Below, piece by piece: positions 1 to 6,553 of a stretch of 34,054 nt of DNA; position 1 is the stretch's first letter, and each line of letters begins with the position of its first letter. This DNA comes from an uncultured Lachnospiraceae bacterium (GTDB taxonomy: Bacteria; Bacillota; Clostridia; Lachnospirales; Lachnospiraceae). The position numbers were made by a program, and so were the translations under genes. The stretch spans positions 1-34,054 of the forward strand of contig CANDKY010000036.1 of NCBI GenBank assembly GCA_947385425.1, in the 5' to 3' direction. The notes beneath the pieces were generated by a model. The model was given only the letters and a program-made list of their open reading frames with translations. It did no database searches and was not told the DNA's origin.

Positions 1-13
1 TAACTTATTAACT

Positions 14-52
14 ATATAGCTCTTGTGGCTATATCATTATTATACTAGGAGG
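14..52 (+). promoter_or_regulatory. Inverted repeat and RBS upstream of lipoprotein gene
   Basis: Seven-base arms ATATAGC (14-20) and GCTATAT (28-34) flank a 7-base spacer. They are followed by a TATACT -10-like box at 41-46 and an AGGAGG ribosome site at 47-52, 8 bases before the ATG. No convincing -35 box is visible, so an operator role is inference only. Confidence 0.35.
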
Positions 53-60
53 ATAATGCT

Positions 61-1095
61 ATGAGGAAAGGGATAGGGATACTAATTCTGGTTACGGCAG
101 CAGTTGGAGGGTGCCTGTTTGGGTGCGGCGGAGATGCCCCGGCTGGGGAAATGCAGGAAGGGGCCAAGGAAACGGAAGAGGCAACCACTGGGGAAATGCA
201 GGAAGGAGAGGAGGAAACAGCGGAACTGTCTGCAGAGGGAGGCAGGGAAAGTAAGGAGGAAGATATTAATACAAAAGAGGATAACAAAATAGAACAGGCT
301 CCAAGTATTGAGTTACCGGATGGATTTGTAGTAATGAAGGAGAAGCAGTTGGAAAAATTGCGAGATATCGATGGATTAACTGCTGTAATTGATGATGCAT
401 TGGAAAGCATAGGAGTACAGGAAATAGTGGATACTGTTTATGGGAATTATGATGCAATAGCAACAGACATAATTTTTGTTGATATGTATGTAATAACAGA
501 ATCACGAAAACTTGTTATGAGAAATAATTTTCTTGAAGGGAGATGGGATGTTGTATACATAAGTGATGCGGAATCCGGGAATATGTATTATCCGATAACT
601 GGAAAAAATGCATATGATTATATTAATGGGGAACGTATTCATCCAGAACAAACTGAAGAAGAGTCGGAGAAAAATCAGGAGGAATCAGAAAATAAATATG
701 AGGAAAATAGTAAGCTTGAATTCAAGGTAAGTGAGCTTATTTTTAACGGTGAACCCATAACAGATGTTGCTATGCGGGATATGACGGAGAACGATTACAT
801 AAAGGATGTGTATATCGAAGTTGATGAAGGAAAAAAAGAAATTGATATTGTTGTCCAGGTTCCTTCAGGAACAGATGAAGATACTGCAAAAATGGCAGGG
901 GAGGATGTTGCCAGATATTTAGCGGCGTGTGCATCATGGGTCAACGAACACTATAAAATTCCCGGGAGCGATGATATAGGGGGCATATATGATACATATA
1001 ATTTGTTAATCTATGTCGATGATGGGCTTCATAATTATGACATATACGGGGCTAAGGTAACGACTTCCAAAAAAATTACATGGCGGGATGCATAA
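61..1095 (+). CDS. Putative secreted lipoprotein with acidic linker
   Basis: A 344-residue protein of unknown function. It starts MRKG, has a hydrophobic stretch at residues 5-17 and two candidate lipobox cysteines (VGG-C18 and LFG-C22), so it should be exported and lipid-anchored. Residues 28-80 are an acidic linker rich in Glu and Lys holding two copies of a 15-residue unit beginning GEMQEG; the DNA repeats with 45-bp spacing from 143 to 188. Two globular regions follow, about 85-195 and 225-344, joined by another Glu-rich linker. The start has a good AGGAGG site at 47-52. Base composition is more AT-rich than the phage late genes, so it could be a lysogeny-expressed cargo gene or host DNA. 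I do not recognise the family of the globular parts. Confidence 0.85.
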   Translation: MRKGIGILILVTAAVGGCLFGCGGDAPAGEMQEGAKETEEATTGEMQEGEEETAELSAEGGRESKEEDINTKEDNKIEQAPSIELPDGFVVMKEKQLEKLRDIDGLTAVIDDALESIGVQEIVDTVYGNYDAIATDIIFVDMYVITESRKLVMRNNFLEGRWDVVYISDAESGNMYYPITGKNAYDYINGERIHPEQTEEESEKNQEESENKYEENSKLEFKVSELIFNGEPITDVAMRDMTENDYIKDVYIEVDEGKKEIDIVVQVPSGTDEDTAKMAGEDVARYLAACASWVNEHYKIPGSDDIGGIYDTYNLLIYVDDGLHNYDIYGAKVTTSKKITWRDA

Positions 1096-1104
1096 GTATG
1101 ATAT

Positions 1105-1131
1105 AAAGAGGGTGTTATGCCCTCTTTTTTT
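1105..1131 (+). terminator. Rho-independent terminator after lipoprotein gene
   Basis: The stem AAAGAGGG / CCCTCTTT (1105-1112 with 1120-1127) has a 7-base loop, and an unbroken T run continues to 1131. It starts 9 bases after the lipoprotein stop codon and isolates that gene from the phage regulatory block. Confidence 0.9.
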
Positions 1132-1176
1132 GGGGAAAACGAAAAATTGTGTTGATTATTTTTTTTTAAATATGTA

Positions 1177-1220
1177 TTGACATTTATGTGTGTACAGTAT
1201 TATATTTATAGTGTGTACAG
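1177..1220 (+). promoter_or_regulatory. Promoter with two TGTACA operator-like repeats
   Basis: TTGACA at 1177-1182 lies 18 bases before TATATT at 1201-1206. The 10-mer GTGTGTACAG occurs twice, at 1188-1197 inside the spacer and at 1211-1220 just after the -10 box, 23 bp apart. Each contains the palindrome TGTACA. A repressor bound there would cover the promoter. The obvious candidate is the small ribbon-helix-helix protein encoded 19 bases downstream, which would make this an autoregulated promoter. The repeats are seen; the binding is inferred. Confidence 0.6.
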
Positions 1221-1238
1221 AAAGTGAGGTGAAAATAA

Positions 1239-1415
1239 GTGTCGCCACGTACAGGTAGGCCTAAAACAGATAATCCAATGAGTGAAAGACTACACATCAG
1301 AATTAGTCCACAAGAAAAAGAAGAAATTATGAAATTTGCTTCGGAATATGGATATACGCTTCTTGAACTTATTAGGATTGGAATTGAAAAGGTCAAAGAT
1401 AAAAAGAAAGAGTAG
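1239..1415 (+). CDS. Small ribbon-helix-helix DNA-binding protein
   Basis: A 58-residue basic protein starting at GTG 1239 with GAGGTG 8 bases upstream. The N-terminus reads SPRTGRPKTDNP, followed by a short beta stretch ERLHIRISPQEKEEI and two helices, which is the layout of Arc/MetJ-like or CopG-like ribbon-helix-helix proteins. Such proteins bind DNA as dimers through the N-terminal strand. The promoter just upstream carries repeated TGTACA sites, so autoregulation is likely. The GRPKTDNP opening is common in small mobile-element regulators of Clostridia. Assignment to the fold is fairly sure; the target genes are not known. Confidence 0.75.
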   Translation: MSPRTGRPKTDNPMSERLHIRISPQEKEEIMKFASEYGYTLLELIRIGIEKVKDKKKE

Positions 1416-1456
1416 TTGTCAACCGACCAAAGTTATCCAACTACTCTCGCCACAAG

Positions 1457-1498
1457 AGATAACTCCTGTATGAAATATATTAGCATACAAGGGTATCT
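1457..1498 (+). promoter_or_regulatory. Imperfect inverted repeat upstream of rha-like gene
   Basis: Outer arms AGATA (1457-1461) and TATCT (1494-1498) and inner arms TGTATG (1467-1472) and CATACA (1484-1489) surround an 11-base AT-rich loop. The internal bulge is 5 against 4 bases. The T run afterwards is only four bases, so it is a weak terminator at best. It may be an operator or leader structure in the 117-bp gap before the Rha gene. Confidence 0.35.
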
Positions 1499-1532
1499 TT
1501 TGCAAACAAAAATTTAGCAGGAGGTATTTTTT

Positions 1533-2222
1533 ATGTCTAGAATTGAACAGGTGCTCACTTCTTTGGAGGTGGCACAGATGGTTGGGAAAGACCACTCAAA
1601 ATTATTAAGGGATATTCGAAATTATGTTTCGCAATTGGGAGAGGCCAAAATTGGATTTACCGATTTCTTTACGGAATCGTCATATGTAACAGAACAAAAT
1701 AAAACGATGCCTTGTTATCTCATTACAAAGAAAGGATGCGAATTTATTGCCCACAAGCTGACTGGAAAAAAAGCAACGGAGTTTACAGCCACATACATAA
1801 ACCGTTTCCACGAAATGGAAAATGTGCTGGAAACCCAAACAGCCCCCGCTGCTATTCAGCAGTTTATGGAACGCCAGCAGAGTTTTATGGAAGAATTCCA
1901 GCGGAGCCTTATGGAAGAACTTGTTAAGATGAACCGCTCCATGTCGGACAAGCTGGCCGCGCTGGAATCCAAAAGCAGGGAACCTCTTGGCATTGCAGTA
2001 AACCCGGGGGCAAAGCCTTTCATGGTAGCAGAGAATGAAAATGCAACCAGGAAGAAGAACCTGAACAGGCTGGTCGCACAGATGGCAAAAGCCTGTGGGT
2101 GGACTAAGAGCTTCGCGTTGCACAGGCTGTATAAGACCTTGGAGGAAGTCCTTGACATCAGCATTGATGATTTCGTGGAGCTTTATAGAGAAGAAATACA
2201 GGAGGATGTGTGTCATGTTTGA
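1533..2222 (+). CDS. Rha family phage regulatory protein
   Basis: A 229-residue protein. Residues 5-95 match the Rha domain known from lambdoid and Firmicute phages: a leading VAQMVGKDHSKLLRDIR helix-turn-helix-like section, then FTESSYV and a LITKKGCEFIAHKL segment, ending in a helix with FTATYINRFHEME. Residues 100-150 look like a coiled coil with Met and Glu-rich repeats. The C-terminal 75 residues form a separate helical domain, like the second domains found on phage antirepressors. Rha-type proteins act in phage gene control, and some interfere with growth of phage in hosts lacking IHF. The start has AGGAGG 8 bases upstream. The gene overlaps the next by 8 bases. Confidence 0.85.
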   Translation: MSRIEQVLTSLEVAQMVGKDHSKLLRDIRNYVSQLGEAKIGFTDFFTESSYVTEQNKTMPCYLITKKGCEFIAHKLTGKKATEFTATYINRFHEMENVLETQTAPAAIQQFMERQQSFMEEFQRSLMEELVKMNRSMSDKLAALESKSREPLGIAVNPGAKPFMVAENENATRKKNLNRLVAQMAKACGWTKSFALHRLYKTLEEVLDISIDDFVELYREEIQEDVCHV

Positions 2223-2448
2223 TAACCTGAGCAATGATGCGCAGTATGAACTGCTTGGGTATGCAAAAAGATGTATATTTGGAGCCGGGCGGGATATAAG
2301 TTTGAGGGATCGGTTCTGGGCTGTCCTGGAAAAAGGTGGGAGCCGTGATGGCTCTTGGAATGATATTGAGGAATTTGCGGATGAGTTGATATGCCGGGAG
2401 AATATTTATAAAGGCCGTCCGGAGCATGTGAGAAAGGAGACACAATGA
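2215..2448 (+). CDS. Small hypothetical protein coupled to Rha gene
   Basis: A 77-residue protein of unknown function, MFDNLSNDAQYEL onward. The ATG at 2215 is chosen because GGAGG lies at 2201-2205, 9 bases upstream, and because it overlaps the Rha stop by 8 bases, implying translational coupling. It is charged and predicted helical with no membrane segment or known motif that I can see. The open frame extends further upstream, but that part is a shadow of the Rha gene. Confidence 0.6.
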   Translation: MFDNLSNDAQYELLGYAKRCIFGAGRDISLRDRFWAVLEKGGSRDGSWNDIEEFADELICRENIYKGRPEHVRKETQ

Positions 2449-2548
2449 AATTTTAGGGTCAGGGAAACCGCTGGCAGGGATGGAAAGTAAATTTTTGCAG
2501 GGGATTTTTTGAACGTTCAAGCAATCCTCCATCTCAAAAAAGTTTCCA

Positions 2549-2577
2549 TTGACATCCGACTATAAATGTGGCAAAAT
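2549..2577 (+). promoter_or_regulatory. Candidate promoter before terminator
   Basis: A consensus TTGACA at 2549-2554 is followed after 17 bases by CAAAAT at 2572-2577. It is the best promoter-like sequence between the Rha block and the methyltransferase and packaging genes. A terminator starts only about 25 bases after the expected start of transcription. Confidence 0.45.
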
Positions 2578-2608
2578 CGTATTTGTAAAATTCTAAATCA
2601 AACGTCGG

Positions 2609-2640
2609 GGAAGCCTTGTATCATAGGGCTTCCTTTTTTT
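2609..2640 (+). terminator. Rho-independent terminator close to candidate promoter
   Basis: The stem GGAAGCC (2609-2615) pairs with GGCTTCC (2627-2633) around an 11-base loop and is followed by seven T. It ends the Rha transcript or a very short RNA from the promoter at 2549-2577. Confidence 0.85.
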
Positions 2641-2690
2641 GTGCAATATTTCCGGGGAAGGGGAGATGGAAGGTTAGGATGGCACTGGCT

Positions 2691-2711
2691 CCTCCAGAAT
2701 AAAATTGGAGG
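2691..2711 (+). promoter_or_regulatory. Hairpin covering a ribosome binding site
   Basis: CCTCCA (2691-2696) can pair with TGGAGG (2706-2711). The second arm is the Shine-Dalgarno sequence of the 43-residue gene that starts at 2718, so folding would hide it. Regulation is inferred only. Confidence 0.35.
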
Positions 2712-2717
2712 AAATTT

Positions 2718-2849
2718 ATGGATTGTATTTTAACTGAGCAGCCAGCCTGTATAGAAATAATGATGGGCATGGCGTTATATGTGGTGAAAGGGGATAAGGC
2801 TGTCCATTATGATTCCACCAAGGAGCAGGAGGGACATAATGCCGGATAG
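2718..2849 (+). CDS. Small hypothetical protein (43 aa)
   Basis: A short frame starting at ATG 2718, with GGAGG 7 bases upstream, and ending at TAG 2849. It overlaps the start of the methyltransferase gene by 11 bases, as is usual in coupled phage genes. The product begins MDCILTEQPACIEIMMGM and has no recognised motif. Support is the ribosome site, the overlap with the next gene, and filling an otherwise empty gap. Confidence 0.45.
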   Translation: MDCILTEQPACIEIMMGMALYVVKGDKAVHYDSTKEQEGHNAG

Positions 2850-3651
2850 CGTTATCATGGCTCATGGTTTTCAAGAAGATGCAGAAGGAAATGAAAAAAC
2901 ATTAGTTCCTTCTGGATTATTTCTTATGGATGGAATTGAGGGTTTGCGTTCGCTTCCTAAATATTCGGTGGATATGCTTCTGGCAGATCCTCCATACGGC
3001 ACGACATGCAATGATTGGGATGTGCGTTTGCCGCTCCCAGAATTGTGGGAAGCAGTGCGTTGGGCTGTCAAGCCGAATGGGGCGGTGCTATTTTTTGCCC
3101 AATGCCCCTATGATAAGATACTTGGGGCTTCTAACTTGAAGATGCTCCGTTATGAGTGGGTATGGATAAAAAACCGCGCAACGAGTTTCCTTAATGCGAA
3201 CCGTGCACCGCTGAAAAAAACAGAGAATATTTTGGTTTTTTATCAAAAATTGCCTAATTACCAGCCACAATTTACTTTTGGAAAGCCTTACCAGAAAAGA
3301 CGTTCACATGGTAGCAATAGTTCCAATTATGGGAAATATGTGAATATAATGTCCGGATCTAGCGATGGGAGGCGTTATCCGGGAAATGTGCTGGAATTTA
3401 AGGTTGTTACCCATAATATCCACCCAACACAAAAGCCAGTGGAACTATGTGAGTATCTTATTATGACATATACCCGGCCGGGCGAGGTGGTGGCAGATAT
3501 CTGTGCAGGTTCTGGGACAACAGCTATTGCAGCCCTTAATACTGGGCGAAAATATATTTGTTTTGAAACATTGCCTTCTTTTGTAAGTTTGGCTGCAGAG
3601 AGGATAAAATGTGCACAGGAGGTTATAGCTGCAGGCGGGAAGGGGGTGTGA
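2839..3651 (+). CDS. DNA methyltransferase, beta-type (N6-adenine or N4-cytosine)
   Basis: A 270-residue S-adenosylmethionine-dependent DNA methyltransferase. The catalytic motif DPPY is at residues 50-53, inside LLADPPYGTTCNDWD. A HPTQKP motif follows near residue 195, and the cofactor motif appears near the C-terminus as DICAGSGTT at 220-228. The order catalytic motif before cofactor motif defines the beta class. No restriction enzyme gene is next to it, so it is likely an orphan phage methyltransferase that hides phage DNA from host restriction. ATG 2839 is preferred over the upstream in-frame ATG 2809 because GGAGG is 6-7 bases before it. Confidence 0.88.
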   Translation: MPDSVIMAHGFQEDAEGNEKTLVPSGLFLMDGIEGLRSLPKYSVDMLLADPPYGTTCNDWDVRLPLPELWEAVRWAVKPNGAVLFFAQCPYDKILGASNLKMLRYEWVWIKNRATSFLNANRAPLKKTENILVFYQKLPNYQPQFTFGKPYQKRRSHGSNSSNYGKYVNIMSGSSDGRRYPGNVLEFKVVTHNIHPTQKPVELCEYLIMTYTRPGEVVADICAGSGTTAIAALNTGRKYICFETLPSFVSLAAERIKCAQEVIAAGGKGV

Positions 3652-4230
3652 GTTTATCGGTAAATATAATGTGATATACGCAGACCCGCCTTGGCGGTAT
3701 AACCGAAAGGATGTTAAAGGAGCGGCAGAAAGCCACTACCCTACGATGGATATAGACGCATTAATCTCATTGCCTGTGGCTGATTTGGCCGCTCCGGATT
3801 GTGTTCTTTTTATGTGGGCTACATTCCCACAGATGCCAACGGCCATACTGTTAATCAAGGAGTGGGGATTTCAATATAAATCTGTAGGTTTTGTTTGGCT
3901 AAAGAAGAATCGTAAAGCAGATAGCTGGTTTAAGGGTTGGGGTTTTGGACACGGGGCAATGCAGAAGTGTGCCTGCTGGCAACACGGGGGCATCCACGAA
4001 GGCAGGCTGCTAATGTCCATCAATTCATTATTTCACCTATTGAGGAACATAGCAAAAAGCCAGATGAGGCCCGAAGCAAAATTGTTGCATTGATGGGGGA
4101 TGTTCCCAGGGTAGAGTTATTTGCGCGCCAGAGTACACCTGGTTGGGATGTATGGGGAAATGAAGTGGAATGTACTGTTGATAATTTTGGATTCCGTTTT
4201 TCTACATTTCAGACAGAAGGAAAATTATAA
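3629..4230 (+). pseudogene. MT-A70 family adenine methyltransferase, frame disrupted
   Basis: The first part carries the family signature YADPPWRYN (the DPPW catalytic motif) and runs to KKNRKADSWFKG. It then loses frame near 3937-3946, and the -1 frame continues naturally with FWTRGNAEVCLLATRG, IISPIEEHSKKPDEARSKI, MGDVPRVELFARQ and GWDVWGNEV. The two parts together cover a whole protein of about 190-200 residues. Either one T was lost at 3937-3938 or ribosomes slip at GGGTTTT (3940-3946). The start is also odd: the first usable GTG (3671) has no ribosome site and cuts off the conserved KYN before VIYADPPW, whereas CTG 3629 has AGGAGG 6 bases upstream. Left unfixed, the first frame ends at 4093. 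Confidence 0.8.
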
Positions 4231-4270
4231 CGAAGATTAAATGTTTTTACATATAATATTCGTGAGATAA

Positions 4271-4306
4271 CCAGCAGGAAGAGCATGCCCTTCCTGCTGG
4301 TTTTTT
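4271..4306 (+). terminator. Rho-independent terminator before terminase genes
   Basis: An 11-bp perfect stem CCAGCAGGAAG (4271-4281) with CTTCCTGCTGG (4290-4300) has an 8-base loop and six T. It separates the methyltransferase block from the packaging and structural operon. Confidence 0.92.
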
Positions 4307-4335
4307 AAAACAATACAATTAGCGAGGTGGTGGTA

Positions 4336-5127
4336 ATGGCAAGGGCAAGGAGCCCGGACAGCATTGAGGCAGAAAAGCTATACCACGAAGGGATGAAATT
4401 GGTTGATATAGCAAAGAAAATCGGAGTCCCGGATGGAACTGTCCGCAGGTGGAAATCAACACAGAAGTGGGATGGGGAAAAATGCGAACAGGGCAAAAAA
4501 AAAGAAAACGAACGCTCGGGTAAAAAGAAAGCGAGCGTTCGGAAATCCAAAGGGGCACCTAAAGGGAATAAAAATGCTGTTGGCCATGCCCCATCCGTAC
4601 CAAAGAAGAATAAAAATGCTGAGAAGCATGGGGCGTACGCTAAATTTTATTGGGATACCCTAAATGAGGATGAAATAGAACTTATGAATGATATTCCAAT
4701 GGGCGAAGAATTTGTTTTGCAGCAGCAGATTGCCATGTATACAATCAGGGAAAGGCGTTTGATGCATCAAATTGAAGAATTTAAAAGCAGTTCTCAGAAG
4801 GGGTTGTATGCGAAAGGGGTAAAAAAGAAGAAGCATGCTGTATATGATGAGGAAGGGAAAGCGGTTAATGAGTATGAAGACACAGTTACCGATACAGAGA
4901 ATGCCATAAAGGGTATAATAGCGTTGGAGGCAGAATTGACAAAAATGCAGAGGGCTAAAAACAAAAGCATAGACTCGTTGATTAAACTACGCGCAATTAA
5001 TGAACGTTATGATGACCTGTTGAATGGATGGAAAGCAAAAGCCGCTGCAGAGGCTAAGCCAGGGGAGGATGAAGAAGTGGAGGAGGTTCAGATTTATATC
5101 CCCCATAATGGCCGTGATGAGATATGA
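4336..5127 (+). CDS. Terminase small subunit
   Basis: A 263-residue DNA-packaging protein that recognises phage DNA. Residues 8-42 form a helix-turn-helix (AEKLYHEGMKLVDIAKKIGV then DGTVRRWKS), as in the XtmA/YqaS group. A Lys-rich stretch follows at about 50-95, with GAPKGNKNAVGH and KNAEKHGAYAKF repeats typical of these proteins, then a long helical oligomerisation part. ATG 4336 is used because GAGGTGG lies just upstream. The stop overlaps the large-subunit start in ATGA, as expected for a terminase pair. Confidence 0.88.
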   Translation: MARARSPDSIEAEKLYHEGMKLVDIAKKIGVPDGTVRRWKSTQKWDGEKCEQGKKKENERSGKKKASVRKSKGAPKGNKNAVGHAPSVPKKNKNAEKHGAYAKFYWDTLNEDEIELMNDIPMGEEFVLQQQIAMYTIRERRLMHQIEEFKSSSQKGLYAKGVKKKKHAVYDEEGKAVNEYEDTVTDTENAIKGIIALEAELTKMQRAKNKSIDSLIKLRAINERYDDLLNGWKAKAAAEAKPGEDEEVEEVQIYIPHNGRDEI

Positions 5128-6542
5128 AAAAGGTATTAAGGCCACAGGAGGGGCCGCAGGAAGTATTCCTATGCACACCGGCAGATATTGCAATATATGG
5201 AGGAGCTGCCGGGGGAGGTAAGACATTTGCATTGCTGCTGGAAGCACTTAGGCATTCAGCAAATCCAGGATTTGGTGCTGTTATTTTCAGAAGGCAATCT
5301 ATCCAGATCACACAGGAAGGAGGACTATGGGATTCCAGTTTTGAGGTATATGGGGGTATCAAAGGGGCTCTGCCAAAGACATCCCCCCGCAGGCATTGGA
5401 GATTCCGGTCAGGTGCGAGGGTTAATTTTGCGCATATAGATGGAGACAGGGATTTGTCAAAGTGGCAAGGAAGCCAGATAGCCATGATTGGATATGATGA
5501 ACTGACGCATTTTACTAAGCGCCAGTTTTTTTATATGCTTTCCCGTAACCGAACTAGTTGTGGTGTAAGGCCGTATATCCGTGCGACATGTAATCCAGAT
5601 GCGGATAGTTGGGTTGCGGAATTTATATCGTGGTGGATAGACCCTAATACAGGATATCCAATTCCGGAACGGAGCGGAAAAATCCGGTATATGGTAAGGC
5701 TGAATGAGGAAATCCGGTGGGCGGACACAAAAGAAGAACTTATTGCAGATGGAATTGATGCTGGGGACATAAAAAGTGTTACTTTTATTGCATCTACGAT
5801 TGAGGATAATAAAATACTTTTGCATAATGACCCTGGTTATTTGGCTAACCTTAAAGCACTGCCTTTGGTAGAGAGGGAACGGCTGCTGAAAGGCAACTGG
5901 AAAATTAAGCCTGCAGCGGGCCTGATGTTCAAGAGGACAAAAGTAAACCTGCTAGAGGACCTGCCCACAGATGTTATTTTATGGGCAAGGGGATGGGATT
6001 TGGCAGCAACGTCGGAGGATGAGGATGGAAACCCGGCATATACGGCAAGCGTGCTGATAGGTAAAAGGAAAAATGGAAGGTATATTGTGGCCGATGTGAT
6101 AAACAAGCGGTACAGTTCTTCCGAAGTCAGGGAACTGATAAAAATTACTTGCCTGGCTGACAGAGCGAAGTATGGCAGGGTGGTGACAAGGCTCCCGCAG
6201 GATCCCGGGCAGGCAGGAAAGGCACAGGCGGAAAGCTTCTTAAAATTTTTATCCGGGTTTACTGTGAAGATACTTCCGGAGTCCGGGGATAAGGTTACAA
6301 GGGCGGAGCCGTTCTCGGCGCAGTGGCTTGGCCTGGAAGGCATGGACAAGGGGAATGTGGATGTATTAATTGCTGACTGGAATGAGATGTATTTCAACCA
6401 GATGGAGAGCTTTCCGCAGTCGGCCTTTAAAGATATGGTGGATGCAAGCAGTTCTGCATTTAACGAGGTGGAGAGTGGGGCAATATATTCAGCGCCGCCG
6501 GAGGACAGCAGTTTAGGGAAGAGCAGTTATTGGAGAAGGTGA
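5124..6542 (+). CDS. Terminase large subunit
   Basis: A 472-residue ATPase-nuclease that drives DNA into the prohead. Walker A is GGAAGGGKT at residues 26-34. Walker B is IGYDELTHF with acidic residues D125 and E126. The C-terminal RNase H-like nuclease begins at GWDLAATSEDED (D292) and continues through QDPGQAGKAQ and DVLIADWNEMYF. Length fits PBSX XtmB and related terminases. It starts within the stop codon of the small subunit. Replication genes are not nearby. Confidence 0.94.
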   Translation: MKKVLRPQEGPQEVFLCTPADIAIYGGAAGGGKTFALLLEALRHSANPGFGAVIFRRQSIQITQEGGLWDSSFEVYGGIKGALPKTSPRRHWRFRSGARVNFAHIDGDRDLSKWQGSQIAMIGYDELTHFTKRQFFYMLSRNRTSCGVRPYIRATCNPDADSWVAEFISWWIDPNTGYPIPERSGKIRYMVRLNEEIRWADTKEELIADGIDAGDIKSVTFIASTIEDNKILLHNDPGYLANLKALPLVERERLLKGNWKIKPAAGLMFKRTKVNLLEDLPTDVILWARGWDLAATSEDEDGNPAYTASVLIGKRKNGRYIVADVINKRYSSSEVRELIKITCLADRAKYGRVVTRLPQDPGQAGKAQAESFLKFLSGFTVKILPESGDKVTRAEPFSAQWLGLEGMDKGNVDVLIADWNEMYFNQMESFPQSAFKDMVDASSSAFNEVESGAIYSAPPEDSSLGKSSYWRR

Positions 6543-6553
6543 GGTGAGAACAG

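Noticed and set aside
1133-1176. Long T run at 1158-1167 as a terminator
   Set aside because: No stem precedes it; it lies just upstream of the promoter and is more likely an UP-like AT-rich region.
3937-4230. Separate gene in the second frame of the MT-A70 region
   Set aside because: It has no ribosome site at TTG 3937 and its sequence is plainly the second part of the same methyltransferase.
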